From: Bacillus sp. CH140a_4T
GTDB lineage: Bacteria > Bacillota > Bacilli > Bacillales > Bacillaceae_G
DNA length: 64,000 nt
Direction: 5' to 3'
Assembly: GCF_008923725.1 (NCBI RefSeq)
Contig: NZ_WBPF01000013.1
Location: 558,001-622,000, forward strand
A program made the position numbers and the translations under genes. The stretch's first letter is position 1. The number at the start of each line of letters is the position of its first letter. Shown in pieces: positions 20,202-29,576 of this stretch. The notes under the pieces are model-generated. The model worked only from the letters and a program-made list of their open reading frames with translations, was not told the DNA's origin and did not search any database.

Positions 20202-21802
20202 TCTTTCTCCTTCTCTTCCGGTGGTTCCGGATATGTAATACGCGAATGGAAAATACCATTTAACGTTTCACATAACGTTTTTCCAACGATTTGTAGTTCC
20301 TTAAACGTCAAATCACATTCACTAAATTGCCCATCTTGCAGACGATCTTTAATAATACTTTGTACTAAATTATTAATTTGATCTGGCGTTGGGTGATTCA
20401 TAGAACGTACCGCCGCCTCAACACTATCAGCAATACCAACAATTGCCGACTCTTTAGAAGTTGCTTTTGATCCCGGGTAACGGAACATCTCTTCTGTATA
20501 TTTTTCTTTATCTTCTTTAATCGCCTTATAATAAAAATATTTAAGTAATGTTGTACCATGGTGTTGTCCAGCAATATCGATAATTTCTTGCGGAATATGG
20601 TATTCTTCGAGCATTCTGACCCCATCTGTTACATGAGCAATGATAATATCTTTACTCGTCACAGGGTCTAATTTATCATGTGGATTTTCAATTCCCATCT
20701 GGTTTTCAATAAAGAATTGCGGTTGTACTGTTTTTCCTACATCATGATAATACGCCCCTACACGTGCTAATACACCATTTGCTCCAACCGCTTCACAAGC
20801 CGCCTCAGAAAGATTCGCTACCATTACACTGTGGTGATACGTTCCTGGCGCTTCTAACAGAATTCTACGCAAAAGCGGATGATTCGGACTTGATAGTTCC
20901 ATAAGCTTCATGCTTGATACAATTCCAAGTCCACTCTCTAAATATGGTAATATCCCCATAGCCAAAACGGATGAGATAATTCCTGAAACGGAAGCCATCA
21001 ATAATTGCGTTCCAATTTCAAGAGGTGAAAAATTCCCATTACGTAATAATAATAACGCGGCTAAGACGACTACATTTAAGATAGAAACGAGTATACCAGC
21101 TTGCAAAATCATCGTACGACGATTTTTTTCCCGTAAGAAAATGCTTACTGATAATGAACTTAATAACACATAAATACCTACACTATAATTCAGTGTACTT
21201 GTTACCCCTTCATTAAACATAATACTTCCGCACACAGAAAAAATCATACTTGTTAAAAATACAAACCGATCGCCAATCATTAGTTTTACAAGTATTGTTC
21301 CCATCGCAACTGGGACAACATACGCAATTCCTGCATATTCAAGCTTTTGAAACAAACTAATCGTTTTCATTAAAACAATCGTGATAGACAAAATTGTAAT
21401 ATACGCCAAAATATACGGTCTATCTTCTCTTTTTCGCTGTAAAAACACTTCAAATTGCTTATGCATAAAGTACAGTAACACACCAATAAGCACTGCTAAT
21501 CCAACATAAGGCTGAAAACTATTACCTTTCTCTAATAAACCGACTAATTTCAACTGATTATACATATCACTTGAAATTGTTTCACCTTCTCTAACAATAA
21601 CTTGTCCTTGAAGAATATAAACAGGTGGAACTAAATCTTCTTCCGCTTTCTTCTTCTCTTTCGTTACAACCGGATCATAAAAATAATTTGCTGTAATCGC
21701 ATATGATCCTAGCGCATTCACAGCTTCCTTCAATCCGCTATTCACATTGAGGCTTTTCATTTCATTAACAAATCGCTCTTTTGCTGCTATTTCTTCGGAC
21801 AT
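20198..21802 (-). CDS. C-terminal fragment of PgpH with HD domain, possible restart product
   Basis: Open frame after the premature stop. The ATG at 21802 (MSEEIAAK) is preceded by GGGTGGA with nine bases between, a plausible internal ribosome site, while the ATG at 21820 has none. A restart product would keep seven membrane helices and the whole HD domain but lose the first helix and most of the external sensor domain. Whether it is made is unknown. Confidence 0.45.
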   Translation of the reverse strand: MSEEIAAKERFVNEMKSLNVNSGLKEAVNALGSYAITANYFYDPVVTKEKKKAEEDLVPPVYILQGQVIVREGETISSDMYNQLKLVGLLEKGNSFQPYVGLAVLIGVLLYFMHKQFEVFLQRKREDRPYILAYITILSITIVLMKTISLFQKLEYAGIAYVVPVAMGTILVKLMIGDRFVFLTSMIFSVCGSIMFNEGVTSTLNYSVGIYVLLSSLSVSIFLREKNRRTMILQAGILVSILNVVVLAALLLLRNGNFSPLEIGTQLLMASVSGIISSVLAMGILPYLESGLGIVSSMKLMELSSPNHPLLRRILLEAPGTYHHSVMVANLSEAACEAVGANGVLARVGAYYHDVGKTVQPQFFIENQMGIENPHDKLDPVTSKDIIIAHVTDGVRMLEEYHIPQEIIDIAGQHHGTTLLKYFYYKAIKEDKEKYTEEMFRYPGSKATSKESAIVGIADSVEAAVRSMNHPTPDQINNLVQSIIKDRLQDGQFSECDLTFKELQIVGKTLCETLNGIFHSRITYPEPPEEKEKE

Positions 21803-21859
21803 TTTAATATTTCCACCCATAATAACACTAACAGACGTTAAAGCCGCGTTCTTTGCTAA

Positions 21860-22342
21860 TTATAATTGATCCGGTTCTGCATTAATAAAGTATAATAAAT
21901 TCTCATCAGATAGTTCCTTTGTTAAATTAGATGGCAACTTCTTCTTCAACTTTTCTAATTTATTTGCATCGGTCATCTTTTTTTGCTCTTCAGGTCCAGC
22001 AGCTTTCATCTCTTGAATTACTTCATTTACCTTAGCAAAAACATCATTTACAATATCTACTCTATTTTGTTTATATTCACTTCTATATGTATATTGATCC
22101 CCAACTTTTTGAGCGGCCTCTTGTTTTTTTCTATCCGTTATAACCTTATCTTCAATTTTAATAGGAGAATGAATTGTTTTTTTCGCAATAGAATACATAT
22201 CAACATCTAATTGCTCTGGTTTTACATTATTCATAAGTGCAAAAAACAGCACCGCTCCTAATAAAACGTAAGAAATCCAACTTAGTTTTTTCGAATGTTG
22301 TAAATTACGAAACCACTTAGAAATTTCTTCAGATCTTAACAT
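21860..22342 (-). CDS. N-terminal fragment of PgpH
   Basis: 160 codons before the premature stop: cytosolic start, one membrane helix, and an incomplete extracellular domain. It lacks the catalytic HD domain, so it cannot hydrolyse c-di-AMP by itself. Confidence 0.6.
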   Translation of the reverse strand: MLRSEEISKWFRNLQHSKKLSWISYVLLGAVLFFALMNNVKPEQLDVDMYSIAKKTIHSPIKIEDKVITDRKKQEAAQKVGDQYTYRSEYKQNRVDIVNDVFAKVNEVIQEMKAAGPEEQKKMTDANKLEKLKKKLPSNLTKELSDENLLYFINAEPDQL

Positions 22343-22509
22343 GATTTCAATACCTTCTCCTCTCCAGAAATAAAGTGAAACTATTTATAGCTTTCATTTC
22401 TTCTAGCCAACGATACTTTTAGGTAACATTTTGATACACCAGTACCTATAGTTTATTTCTCTTATCTTTTATGATAGTAAAAGATATGCCGTTCGCCAAC
22501 CTTCATACA

Positions 22510-22541
22510 AAAAGAAATGATCCTGACAAATAGGATCATTC
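22510..22541 (-). terminator. Terminator overlapping the end of phoH
   Basis: Stem AATGATCCT / AGGATCATT with TTTCTTTTT on the minus strand. It contains the phoH stop codon and would separate phoH from pgpH. Confidence 0.7.
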
Positions 22542-23495
22542 CATTTTATCATATGCCTCAATAATACGTTGCACCAGCGGATGCCTCACAACGTCCGTTT
22601 GTTCTAATGTAATGAATGAAAGACCTGATACACCAGATAAAATGTTAGAAGCTAGCGAAAGCCCTGATTTTACCCCTTTTGGTAAGTCTACTTGTGAAGG
22701 GTCCCCTGTAATAACCATTTTAGAACTAAAACCCAACCTTGTTAAAAACATTTTTATTTGTGCACCCGTTGTATTTTGCGCTTCATCTAAAATAACAAAT
22801 GAATCATCGAGCGTACGCCCTCTCATATAAGCAAGAGGCGCGATTTCAATTACACCTCGCTCCATCATACGTTGCGTATATTCTTGTCCAAGAATATCGT
22901 GCAACGCATCATACAATGGACGCAAATACGGATCCACCTTCTCTTTCAAATCTCCTGGTAAAAAGCCTAAACTTTCTCCAGCTTCTACAGCCGGTCTCGT
23001 TAAAATAATTTTCTTTACATACCCTTGTTTTAAAGCTCTCACAGCCATTACTACAGCTAAGTATGTTTTACCAGTCCCAGCAGGTCCTATTCCAAATACA
23101 ATATCATTCTTCTTCATTGCATGAATATATCTTCTTTGCCCCATTGTTTTTACACGAATGGATTTACCTTTTGCCGTTTTAAAGATTTCTTCTTCATATA
23201 ACTCTTCAAATTGAGCGATTTTCCCTTGTTGTGCGAGCTGAATTGCATACGCAACATCTCTTTCTGTAATTGATACACCTTTTCGAATAACAACAAGTAA
23301 TTGCTGTAAGATTTTTTCTACGAGTGTCACAGTTTCAACTGCTCCAGATGCATGAACAGTTTCACCTCTAGTTACAATCGATACATTCAGTTCCCGTTCA
23401 ATTACTTTCAAATGAGCATCATTGACTCCAAAAAGAGCGATTGCTTCGTTAGTATTTTCCAATTGTTGGTTCATTTCTACTAATTGTTCTGCCAT
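22536..23495 (-). CDS. phoH: PhoH-family ATPase (YbeZ type)
   Basis: A 319-residue PhoH-like P-loop ATPase with Walker A GPAGTGKT near 136-143 and Walker B FVILDEAQNT near 233. Precise function is unsettled, but phoH-ybeY proximity is widespread and suggests a role in RNA or ribosome metabolism. It follows yqfD by three bases. Confidence 0.93.
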   Translation of the reverse strand: MAEQLVEMNQQLENTNEAIALFGVNDAHLKVIERELNVSIVTRGETVHASGAVETVTLVEKILQQLLVVIRKGVSITERDVAYAIQLAQQGKIAQFEELYEEEIFKTAKGKSIRVKTMGQRRYIHAMKKNDIVFGIGPAGTGKTYLAVVMAVRALKQGYVKKIILTRPAVEAGESLGFLPGDLKEKVDPYLRPLYDALHDILGQEYTQRMMERGVIEIAPLAYMRGRTLDDSFVILDEAQNTTGAQIKMFLTRLGFSSKMVITGDPSQVDLPKGVKSGLSLASNILSGVSGLSFITLEQTDVVRHPLVQRIIEAYDKME

Positions 23496-23498
23496 TAC

Positions 23499-24698
23499 TC
23501 AGTCTCCTTGAATATCGGATTCGGATATTGGTTGTGGCTCTGCAATATTTTCAATCACAGTATAATGCAATGTGACTTTTAGTTGATCCGCCTCAACCTC
23601 TTTACTCAAAATCTTATCACTTACAATCATAGCATGTTCATCCAATTTTTTCTTTAGTTCTTTTTCAGCCATCTCTTTCGCTACTTTCATTGCCTGTTTT
23701 TCTGTATATTCCCGATTCGCTTCTTCCTCTTCTCGCACGATATCTTTTTCGTACGCGATCGGCAGTGTAAAACCAAATAGTTTCACATCGTGTTTTACAC
23801 TTTCAGTACGAGAGCGTTTATACTTATCATGTTGAAATCCCCATATTTTTATTTTCGCACTCCCAAATGTAAGGTAATGTTCATTATATGCATTGCCAGT
23901 ATATACTTGAAATTGCGTCTTTAGTGGCACATTCACCTCAGATGTGTACCACGTTTCTCCATATACAATACCTTTCGCCGAAACAATCATCGGACTCTCC
24001 TCATTACCGTATATCCCTGATACGAGAAGCTGTCCTTTTTCGACATGGTCATTTTTCAAGACAACTGGTTTTCCTACTTCAACAAATGTTTTTGTCACAA
24101 TCGCTTCTTTTTTTGCTACTAAATTTTGTGGCCTTTGTTCCTTTTCTTTTTTCGGCTCGTTTTTTTCAACAATTTTAAAATGGTACGTCGTTCCTCTTAT
24201 TTCTAGTCCCGCCCAAGTAATCGCATTAATATTGTCTGTCAAATGACGTTGTACATCTTCTACATTAGGCATTTGGAATTGTAATTTCCCTTTTTTAATA
24301 CCCATTTTGTCCAATTCTTTCATCAATATATATTCCGTTTCAGGTTTCGCTCCTGTAATTTCAATTTTCCAAACCATATTTGATAATGCAATCATGCCAA
24401 AAAAGAAAATTAAAAAACCAATTAAGAATCCACTATTTTTAATTAAACGCTTATTCAAAAAAGGAAAACCGTAACGCCCAATAAAATATAGTTTACATTC
24501 ATTTTTTCTATAAATTGGTTTTATTTTCTTCACATCTCGTAATAACATACAAAAAACTAACGTTTCATCAGCAACCTTCTTAACATCCCAAACTAATAAT
24601 TTTCTACGCACACATTCGTTAACGAACCGTTCCGCTCCTCTACCTTCAATTCGTACTTTTACATATCCAAGCCACTTTATAAACCATTTATTTTTCAT
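23499..24698 (-). CDS. yqfD: Sporulation protein YqfD
   Basis: A 399-residue single-pass membrane protein: basic N-terminal cytosolic part, a transmembrane helix at about 92-110 (FLIGFLIFFFGMIALSNM), then a large outside domain ending in an acidic tail. It belongs to the YqfD family that is conserved in endospore formers and, in B. subtilis, controlled by SigE together with yqfC. Exact role is not known. Unlike in B. subtilis, yqfC is separated from it by a terminator and about 175 bp. Confidence 0.9.
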   Translation of the reverse strand: MKNKWFIKWLGYVKVRIEGRGAERFVNECVRRKLLVWDVKKVADETLVFCMLLRDVKKIKPIYRKNECKLYFIGRYGFPFLNKRLIKNSGFLIGFLIFFFGMIALSNMVWKIEITGAKPETEYILMKELDKMGIKKGKLQFQMPNVEDVQRHLTDNINAITWAGLEIRGTTYHFKIVEKNEPKKEKEQRPQNLVAKKEAIVTKTFVEVGKPVVLKNDHVEKGQLLVSGIYGNEESPMIVSAKGIVYGETWYTSEVNVPLKTQFQVYTGNAYNEHYLTFGSAKIKIWGFQHDKYKRSRTESVKHDVKLFGFTLPIAYEKDIVREEEEANREYTEKQAMKVAKEMAEKELKKKLDEHAMIVSDKILSKEVEADQLKVTLHYTVIENIAEPQPISESDIQGD

Positions 24699-24783
24699 CT
24701 ACTCTCTCCACTACCTTTCCAAAAGTATACACACTACTTTTCTCTTCAATTAGCAAAATAGCTCGTACGAAAATGAAATAAAG

Positions 24784-24813
24784 AGTTCTACCGCCCATAA
24801 ATAGCGAGATAAA
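24784..24813. repeat. Short bcr1-like end fragment
   Basis: On the minus strand TTTATCTCGCTATTTATGGG is followed by CGGTAGAAC, matching the TTTATCCCGCTATTTG..GGGCAGTAAGAC end of the full copies. No other part of the element is seen. Confidence 0.4.
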
Positions 24814-24845
24814 CTGAATAGTAAGGTCGAATCACGAAAATAACG

Positions 24846-24872
24846 AAGAAAAACTTCACATATGGAAGTTTC
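24846..24872 (-). terminator. Terminator of yqfC
   Basis: Stem AAACTTC / GAAGTTT with TTTTTC on the minus strand, directly after the yqfC stop. Confidence 0.7.
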
Positions 24873-24874
24873 CC

Positions 24875-25168
24875 TCACTCCTCTTTTTTTTCGTTTTCTA
24901 AAAACGTCACTTGCTCAATTATCCCTTCAAGCAAAAGTTCTTCCGGAAGGATTGTTTTAATAATAAAGGATTGCCCCTTAATTAATAATTGACCGTGCTT
25001 TAACAACAATCTTACTTCTTTATCTGAAAACACTAATAAACCCCGATGATTTTCTATATAGATATGCACTTGCCCAACAAGCGTAATCCGAGGTAGATCC
25101 ATTAGTACATCCACTGGCAGGTCTATTTGCTTCGTTAACCAATTCTTCATTTGTTCTAATTTTTTCAT
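24875..25168 (-). CDS. yqfC: Sporulation protein YqfC
   Basis: A 97-residue YabP/YqfC-family protein, predicted mostly beta, with the core VLMDLPRITLVGQVHIYIENH. B. subtilis yqfC belongs to the SigE regulon. The ATG at 25168 follows GAGGGGGTC, whereas the longer frame to 25243 has no RBS and enters the yqeY terminator region. The B. subtilis yqeZ-floA-yqfB genes that lie between yqeY and yqfC are absent here. Confidence 0.88.
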   Translation of the reverse strand: MKKLEQMKNWLTKQIDLPVDVLMDLPRITLVGQVHIYIENHRGLLVFSDKEVRLLLKHGQLLIKGQSFIIKTILPEELLLEGIIEQVTFLENEKKEE

Positions 25169-25243
25169 CTCAAAAGACCCCCTCTCATCCCATATGTATG
25201 AAAAAAGAGCTTGTAATATCACGTCCAAACTGAAAAAAAGCAT

Positions 25244-25280
25244 AAAAAAAACGTCTCATACGAAATGAGACGTTTTTTTA
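25244..25280 (-). terminator. Terminator of rpsU-yqeY
   Basis: Stem ACGTCTCA / TGAGACGT with T runs on both sides; it includes the yqeY stop codon. Confidence 0.85.
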
Positions 25281-25721
25281 TGCTAATAGCTGGATAACCA
25301 GCTTATTCACAAGTGATCCGTCTGTTTTACCTTTTACTTTCGGCATAACAGCAGTCATCACTTTACCCATATCCGCTTTAGAAGTCGCACCAACTTCAGA
25401 AATAACTTGCTTAATTACATTCGCTAGTTCTTCTTCTGTTAATTGCTCCGGCAAATATGCGCTTAAAATCTGAATTTCACTTTGCAGTTTATTAACAAGG
25501 TCTTCACGACCAGCTTTTTTAAATTCAAGGAGGGAGTCCTTATACTGTTTTACTTCACGAGCTAAAACTGTTAATTCCTCTTCTTCAGTAAGAGTATGTT
25601 GCAGTTTAATACCTTCATTTTGTAAAGCAGCCTTAACCATACGAATAACGGTTAATTTTTCTTTTTGTTTATTCTTCATCGCTTGTTTCATATCATCGTT
25701 TAAACGACCGAGAAGACTCAT
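25278..25721 (-). CDS. yqeY: GatB/YqeY domain protein
   Basis: A 147-residue alpha-helical protein homologous to the C-terminal tail domain of the amidotransferase subunit GatB, which binds tRNA. As a stand-alone protein its function is unproven. It follows rpsU by 15 bp, a linkage seen in many Firmicutes. Confidence 0.92.
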   Translation of the reverse strand: MSLLGRLNDDMKQAMKNKQKEKLTVIRMVKAALQNEGIKLQHTLTEEEELTVLAREVKQYKDSLLEFKKAGREDLVNKLQSEIQILSAYLPEQLTEEELANVIKQVISEVGATSKADMGKVMTAVMPKVKGKTDGSLVNKLVIQLLA

Positions 25722-25736
25722 AACTTACACCCTCTC

Positions 25737-25910
25737 TTAGAATTTACGCTTTCTTGCCGCTTCAGATTTCTTCTTACGTTTTACACTTGGCTTTTCATAA
25801 AACTCGCGCTTTCTTGCTTCAGCAAGTGTACCAGTTTTAGAAACCGATCTTTTAAAACGGCGAAGTGCATCCTCCAAAGACTCGTTTTTACGAACGACTG
25901 TTTTTGACAT
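25737..25910 (-). CDS. rpsU: 30S ribosomal protein S21
   Basis: The 57-residue S21 protein of the small subunit, very basic ([16 protein letters not shown] and a final [12 protein letters not shown]). The ATG at 25910 gives the standard length and follows a GGAGGGAAAGAG RBS; the frame continues upstream to 25937 without support. Confidence 0.96.
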
Positions 25911-26190
25911 TCTCTTTCCCTCCCTCCGAAACATCACACTTACATACTAATTTCAGCATGCAAAAAGAAACCCTTCTTCAGCATGTCTTTTACGATTATA
26001 ATACATTTTATCACTTCAGGTCAACTATTTGGCAGAATAAAAGAAGAATAGATGCCCTTCCCTGTTCAAAAGCTATGCAGATAGCTATTATCCTTTTGCC
26101 CTGAAGACAACTATATTTTTATCATTACACCTTTTTTAATACAAGAAAGCATTAAATAACTACTCATTCGACGTACTTAACTTCTCTACG
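25911..26190. other. Gene-free region upstream of rpsU
   Basis: About 280 AT-rich bases. The part near 25911-26000 should hold the rpsU promoter and leader. I see no protein gene or convincing structured RNA. Confidence 0.4.
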
Positions 26191-26236
26191 AAAAAAAGAA
26201 AGCATGCAAATCGTTTCCGTTTGCATGCTTTTTTTA
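26191..26236 (-). terminator. Hairpin downstream of mtaB
   Basis: Stem AAAGCATGCAAA / TTTGCATGCTTT with poly-T on both strands; bidirectional shape. The bcr1-like copy starts inside the plus-strand T run, so this terminator is now 120 bp from the mtaB stop. Confidence 0.8.
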
Positions 26237-26359
26237 TCCCGCTATTTGCCGGGCAGTAAGACCCCCACCTCAAAATTCAGCGAAAGCAAAGAACTTAGGT
26301 GAAGGCCGGGCTGATAATCAGTGGGGATGAACCCCTCACTGATTAAAGTTTCATTTTAT
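26233..26359. repeat. bcr1-like repeat, internally shortened copy
   Basis: 127 bp bounded by TTTAT at both ends (26233-26237 and 26355-26359). It begins TTTATCCCGCTATTTGCCGG, contains GTAAGACCCCCACCTC and TCAGCGAAAGCAAAG, and ends CACTGATTAAAGTTTCA before TTTAT. It matches the reverse complement of 5260-5415 but lacks about 30 central bases. The right TTTAT overlaps the mtaB stop codon. Confidence 0.75.
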
Positions 26360-27708
26360 GCGCTTGCTGATTCTTTTTTTACATCATCTTCAAGAACACG
26401 AACAAATTGCGCTTCGTTATATGGATAACCAGCTTTCGTAATTTTCACTTTCACTAGCTTACCAATTAATTCTTCTGATCCTTCAAATACAATTTTCAAG
26501 TAGTTATCCGTATAGCCTACATATAACCCTTCACGGTCGCCCTCTTTAAATTGCTCTTCCGGAATGATTTCAAGCACTTCACCTTCAAACTGTGACGCAT
26601 ACTCTTTCGCTAATTGGTTAGATAGTTCAATTAAACGATGAACACGATCATTCTTCACATCTTCAGGAACTTGATCTTCCATACGCGCTGCAGGTGTTCC
26701 TGTACGCTTTGAGTAAGGGAATACGTGTAACTCAGAGAAGCGATTCTCTTTAATGAAATTGTATGTTTCCATGAATTCTTCTTCTGTTTCACCTGGGAAA
26801 CCAACAATTACGTCCGATGTAATCGCAAGGCCTGGCAATGCTTCTTTCAAACGATCTAAACGTTCTTGGAAAAATTCCATCGTATACTTACGACGCATAC
26901 GCTTTAATACAGTATTAGATCCAGATTGCAATGGAATGTGTAAGTGACGTACAACTACTTCAGACTTATCTAACACTTCAATTACTTCATCTGAAATCTG
27001 ACTCGCTTCAATAGAAGAAATACGAAGACGTTTTAATCCGCCTACTTCCGCTTCCATATCACGAAGTAATCCAGCTAAGTTATAATCTTTAATATCTTCA
27101 CCGTACCCACCTGTATGAATACCTGTTAATACGATTTCTTTATAGCCTGCATCTACTAATTGCTGCGCTTGTTTAATAACTTCTTTCCCATCACGAGAAC
27201 GCATTAAACCACGCGCCCAAGGAATAATACAGAATGTACAGAAATTATTACAACCTTCTTGTATTTTTAAAGATGCACGTGTACGATCCGTGAAGTAAGG
27301 TACATCCAGCTCTTCGTATACACGTGTTTTCATAATGTTGCGGACAGCATTAATTGGCTGACGCTCTTTACGGAATTCTTCGATGTATCCTAACATCTTT
27401 TCACGATCTTGTGTACCAACTACAATATCTACACCTGGAATCGCCATAATTTCCGCTGGAGATGTTTGTGCATAACATCCTGTTACACAAATAACCGCAT
27501 CCGGGTTTTGACGAACAGCACGTCTAATAACTTGACGACTTTTCTTATCTCCCGTATTCGTTACTGTACACGTATTAATAACGTATACATCAGATTTCTT
27601 TTCATATTCAGTTCTTTCATATCCACCTTGTTTAAACAATTGCCAAATGGCTTCTGTTTCATAGTGGTTTACTTTACAACCTAACGTATGGAACGCAACA
27701 GTTGACAT
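26356..27708 (-). CDS. mtaB: MtaB, tRNA t6A37 methylthiotransferase
   Basis: A 450-residue radical-SAM enzyme that converts t6A to ms2t6A at position 37 of tRNAs reading ANN codons. The N-terminal UPF0004 domain has Cys at 10, 46 and 80 for the second iron-sulfur cluster. The radical-SAM motif is CNNFCTFC near 152. A TRAM domain covers about 375-440. Orthologue of B. subtilis YqeV. It precedes the repeat at 26233 and follows rsmE by six bases. Confidence 0.94.
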   Translation of the reverse strand: MSTVAFHTLGCKVNHYETEAIWQLFKQGGYERTEYEKKSDVYVINTCTVTNTGDKKSRQVIRRAVRQNPDAVICVTGCYAQTSPAEIMAIPGVDIVVGTQDREKMLGYIEEFRKERQPINAVRNIMKTRVYEELDVPYFTDRTRASLKIQEGCNNFCTFCIIPWARGLMRSRDGKEVIKQAQQLVDAGYKEIVLTGIHTGGYGEDIKDYNLAGLLRDMEAEVGGLKRLRISSIEASQISDEVIEVLDKSEVVVRHLHIPLQSGSNTVLKRMRRKYTMEFFQERLDRLKEALPGLAITSDVIVGFPGETEEEFMETYNFIKENRFSELHVFPYSKRTGTPAARMEDQVPEDVKNDRVHRLIELSNQLAKEYASQFEGEVLEIIPEEQFKEGDREGLYVGYTDNYLKIVFEGSEELIGKLVKVKITKAGYPYNEAQFVRVLEDDVKKESASA

Positions 27709-27714
27709 TGATCA

Positions 27715-28464
27715 TCACCCCATCAATTCAAAATGATACGAAGCAGCACTTAACGCGTATAACGGCGCCGTTTCTGTTCTTAAAATTCTTGGTCCTAAAC
27801 TACATGGTACAAATTTATGTTCACGAAGCGTTGTAATCTCTTCCTCAGCTAAACCGCCTTCTGGGCCAAATACAATCAATAGCTTTTGACCTGGTTTCAT
27901 CGTCGTTAAAGCTCTCGCAAAGTTAGATTTCTCGCCTTGTTTTGCTTCCTCTTCGTAAGCAACAAGACAAACATCATACTCACCACTCATTGAAAGCAAT
28001 TGTTTAAACGATGCCGGAGCATGTACTTCTGGAACTTCACTTCTATGTGATTGTTCCGCAGCTTCTTTCACAATTTTTCTTAAACGCTCAACTTTTTTAT
28101 CAGCTTTTTTCGCATCCCATTTTACGATAGAGCGAGATGCTTGAAATGGTAAAAATGCGGCTGCCCCAAGCTCAGTTCCTTTTTGGAAAATTAACTCTAG
28201 CTTGTCTCCTTTCGGCAGTCCACTTGCAATCGTCACGAAAACAGGAAGTTCACTTGACGCCTCTACCCATTCTACAATAGCCGTATTAATAAATTCACTG
28301 GTAATTTCATCAATTGAACATACTGCTGTTTTTCCGCTTACACAGCAATAAATGTGATCACCAGCTGACATACGCATCACTCTTGCGATATGATGTACGT
28401 CATCACCTACAATGCGAATACTTGTCTCATTTACATATTTCTCTTCTACAAAATAACGTTGCAT
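27715..28464 (-). CDS. rsmE: RsmE, 16S rRNA m3U1498 methyltransferase
   Basis: A 249-residue SPOUT-class methyltransferase, with an N-terminal PUA-like part and a C-terminal knot containing FGPEGGLAEEEI near 200 and LGPRILRTETA near 224. It acts on the 16S rRNA decoding region. It follows prmA, as in B. subtilis (yqeT-yqeU), but a long hairpin lies in the 145-bp gap. Confidence 0.94.
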   Translation of the reverse strand: MQRYFVEEKYVNETSIRIVGDDVHHIARVMRMSAGDHIYCCVSGKTAVCSIDEITSEFINTAIVEWVEASSELPVFVTIASGLPKGDKLELIFQKGTELGAAAFLPFQASRSIVKWDAKKADKKVERLRKIVKEAAEQSHRSEVPEVHAPASFKQLLSMSGEYDVCLVAYEEEAKQGEKSNFARALTTMKPGQKLLIVFGPEGGLAEEEITTLREHKFVPCSLGPRILRTETAPLYALSAASYHFELMG

Positions 28465-28481
28465 ATAATCACCTTAGTAGA

Positions 28482-28525
28482 GTTTCGTTCCTTTCGTAAG
28501 TCAACACTTACGAAAAGAACGAAAC
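28482..28525. repeat. Long near-perfect inverted repeat between prmA and rsmE
   Basis: Two 20-base arms (GTTTCGTTCCTTTCGTAAGT and its complement with one mismatch) around a CAAC loop. It lies 18 bp before the rsmE start. It could reduce read-through or form a processing site. Confidence 0.7.
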
Positions 28526-28554
28526 ATTATCATTTTTTCATATAACAAACGGCA

Positions 28555-28580
28555 AGTCCCTCACCTTATAGTGAGAGACT
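28555..28580 (-). terminator. Weak hairpin downstream of prmA
   Basis: Stem AGTCTCTCAC / GTGAGGGACT with one mismatch, just after the prmA stop. No T run follows on the minus strand, so termination is doubtful. Confidence 0.35.
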
Positions 28581-28609
28581 CCCCTTTTCATTATAAACTA
28601 AAATCTATA

Positions 28610-29548
28610 TTACGCATTTCGTGCAATAATTGCTACCCAATCTTCCATTCGTAATACTTCTTCAATTGTAAATCCAGCTTTTTCTAGCGCTTCAGAAATT
28701 AACTTTTCCTTCGCTGCAATAATGCCCGATGTAATAAATAATCCACCCGACTTCACAACTCTCGCTGCATCCTCAGGGAATAAAAGAATAATTTCTGCTA
28801 ATAGGTTAGCTACGATTAAATCAACAGGACCTTCAATACCTTCTAAAAGACTATTTTGCCCAACAGACACGATATCATCTGTTTTATTCAAACGTACATT
28901 CATTTCTGCACTTTCCACTGCAACCGGATCTAAATCATACGCTTGAACAGAAGACGCACCTAATTTTGCCGCTGCAATACTAAGTACACCAGAACCTGTT
29001 CCTACATCAATGATAGTATCACCTGGCTGAACTGTTTTTTCTAAAGCACGAATACACATCGTTGTTGTCGGATGAGTCCCTGTCCCAAAGGCCATACCTG
29101 GATCTAATTCAATAATTTTTTCTTCCGGAGAAGCTGGTGTATACTCTTCCCACGTCGGCACAATTGTGAATGTATCAGAAATTCGTACTGGATGGTAATA
29201 TTTTTTCCAAGCAGTAGCCCAATCTTCTTCATTGACTTCGTTAACGGTAATATTTCCAGTACCAATTTCGATGTCGTAAGATGGAAGCATATCAATAGAT
29301 GATTTTACACCCGCAATCGTTTCCTGTAAAGAATCCGTTTGTGGGAAATATGCTTTTATTAATACACCTTCCGCCGGATATTCATCTGGGTTCAGTGCAT
29401 AAATTTCACCATATTGTTGCTCGCGCTCTTTCGTCAACTCCGCTGGATCCTCAATCGCAACTCCACTAGCACCAGCTTCATGTAAAATATGAGAGACAGC
29501 TTCTACTGCTTCTTCTGTTGTATGAATACTAACTTCTGACCATTTCAC
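28610..29548 (-). CDS. prmA: PrmA, ribosomal protein L11 methyltransferase
   Basis: A 312-residue SAM-dependent methyltransferase that trimethylates L11. The substrate-binding N-terminal domain (1-110) is followed by a catalytic domain with [13 protein letters not shown] near 149 and [19 protein letters not shown] near 179. It comes 28 bp after dnaJ, closing the heat-shock operon as in B. subtilis. Confidence 0.95.
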   Translation of the reverse strand: MKWSEVSIHTTEEAVEAVSHILHEAGASGVAIEDPAELTKEREQQYGEIYALNPDEYPAEGVLIKAYFPQTDSLQETIAGVKSSIDMLPSYDIEIGTGNITVNEVNEEDWATAWKKYYHPVRISDTFTIVPTWEEYTPASPEEKIIELDPGMAFGTGTHPTTTMCIRALEKTVQPGDTIIDVGTGSGVLSIAAAKLGASSVQAYDLDPVAVESAEMNVRLNKTDDIVSVGQNSLLEGIEGPVDLIVANLLAEIILLFPEDAARVVKSGGLFITSGIIAAKEKLISEALEKAGFTIEEVLRMEDWVAIIARNA

Positions 29549-29576
29549 AATTTACCAACTCCATTTTTTATTTCCA

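Larger units (their letters stand above)
20198..22342 (-). pseudogene. pgpH: pgpH (yqfF), c-di-AMP phosphodiesterase gene interrupted by an in-frame stop
   Basis: The frame from 22342 to 20198 would encode 714 residues (711 in B. subtilis PgpH) but has a TAA at 21860-21862, codon 161. Sequence on both sides is in the same frame: ...EPDQL, stop, LAKNAALTSVSVIMGG.... Before the stop are a first membrane helix (about 20-36) and part of the extracellular 7TMR-HDED domain. After it come the rest of that domain, seven membrane helices, and the HD domain with YYHDVGKT and H..HH motifs. PgpH degrades c-di-AMP. A single base change from CAA (Gln) would explain the stop. A sequencing error is possible. 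It sits between phoH and ybeY. Confidence 0.85.

Noticed and set aside
24875..25243. Longer yqfC start giving 122 residues
   Set aside because: The added N-terminus lacks an RBS, runs back into the yqeY terminator region, and is not like family members.
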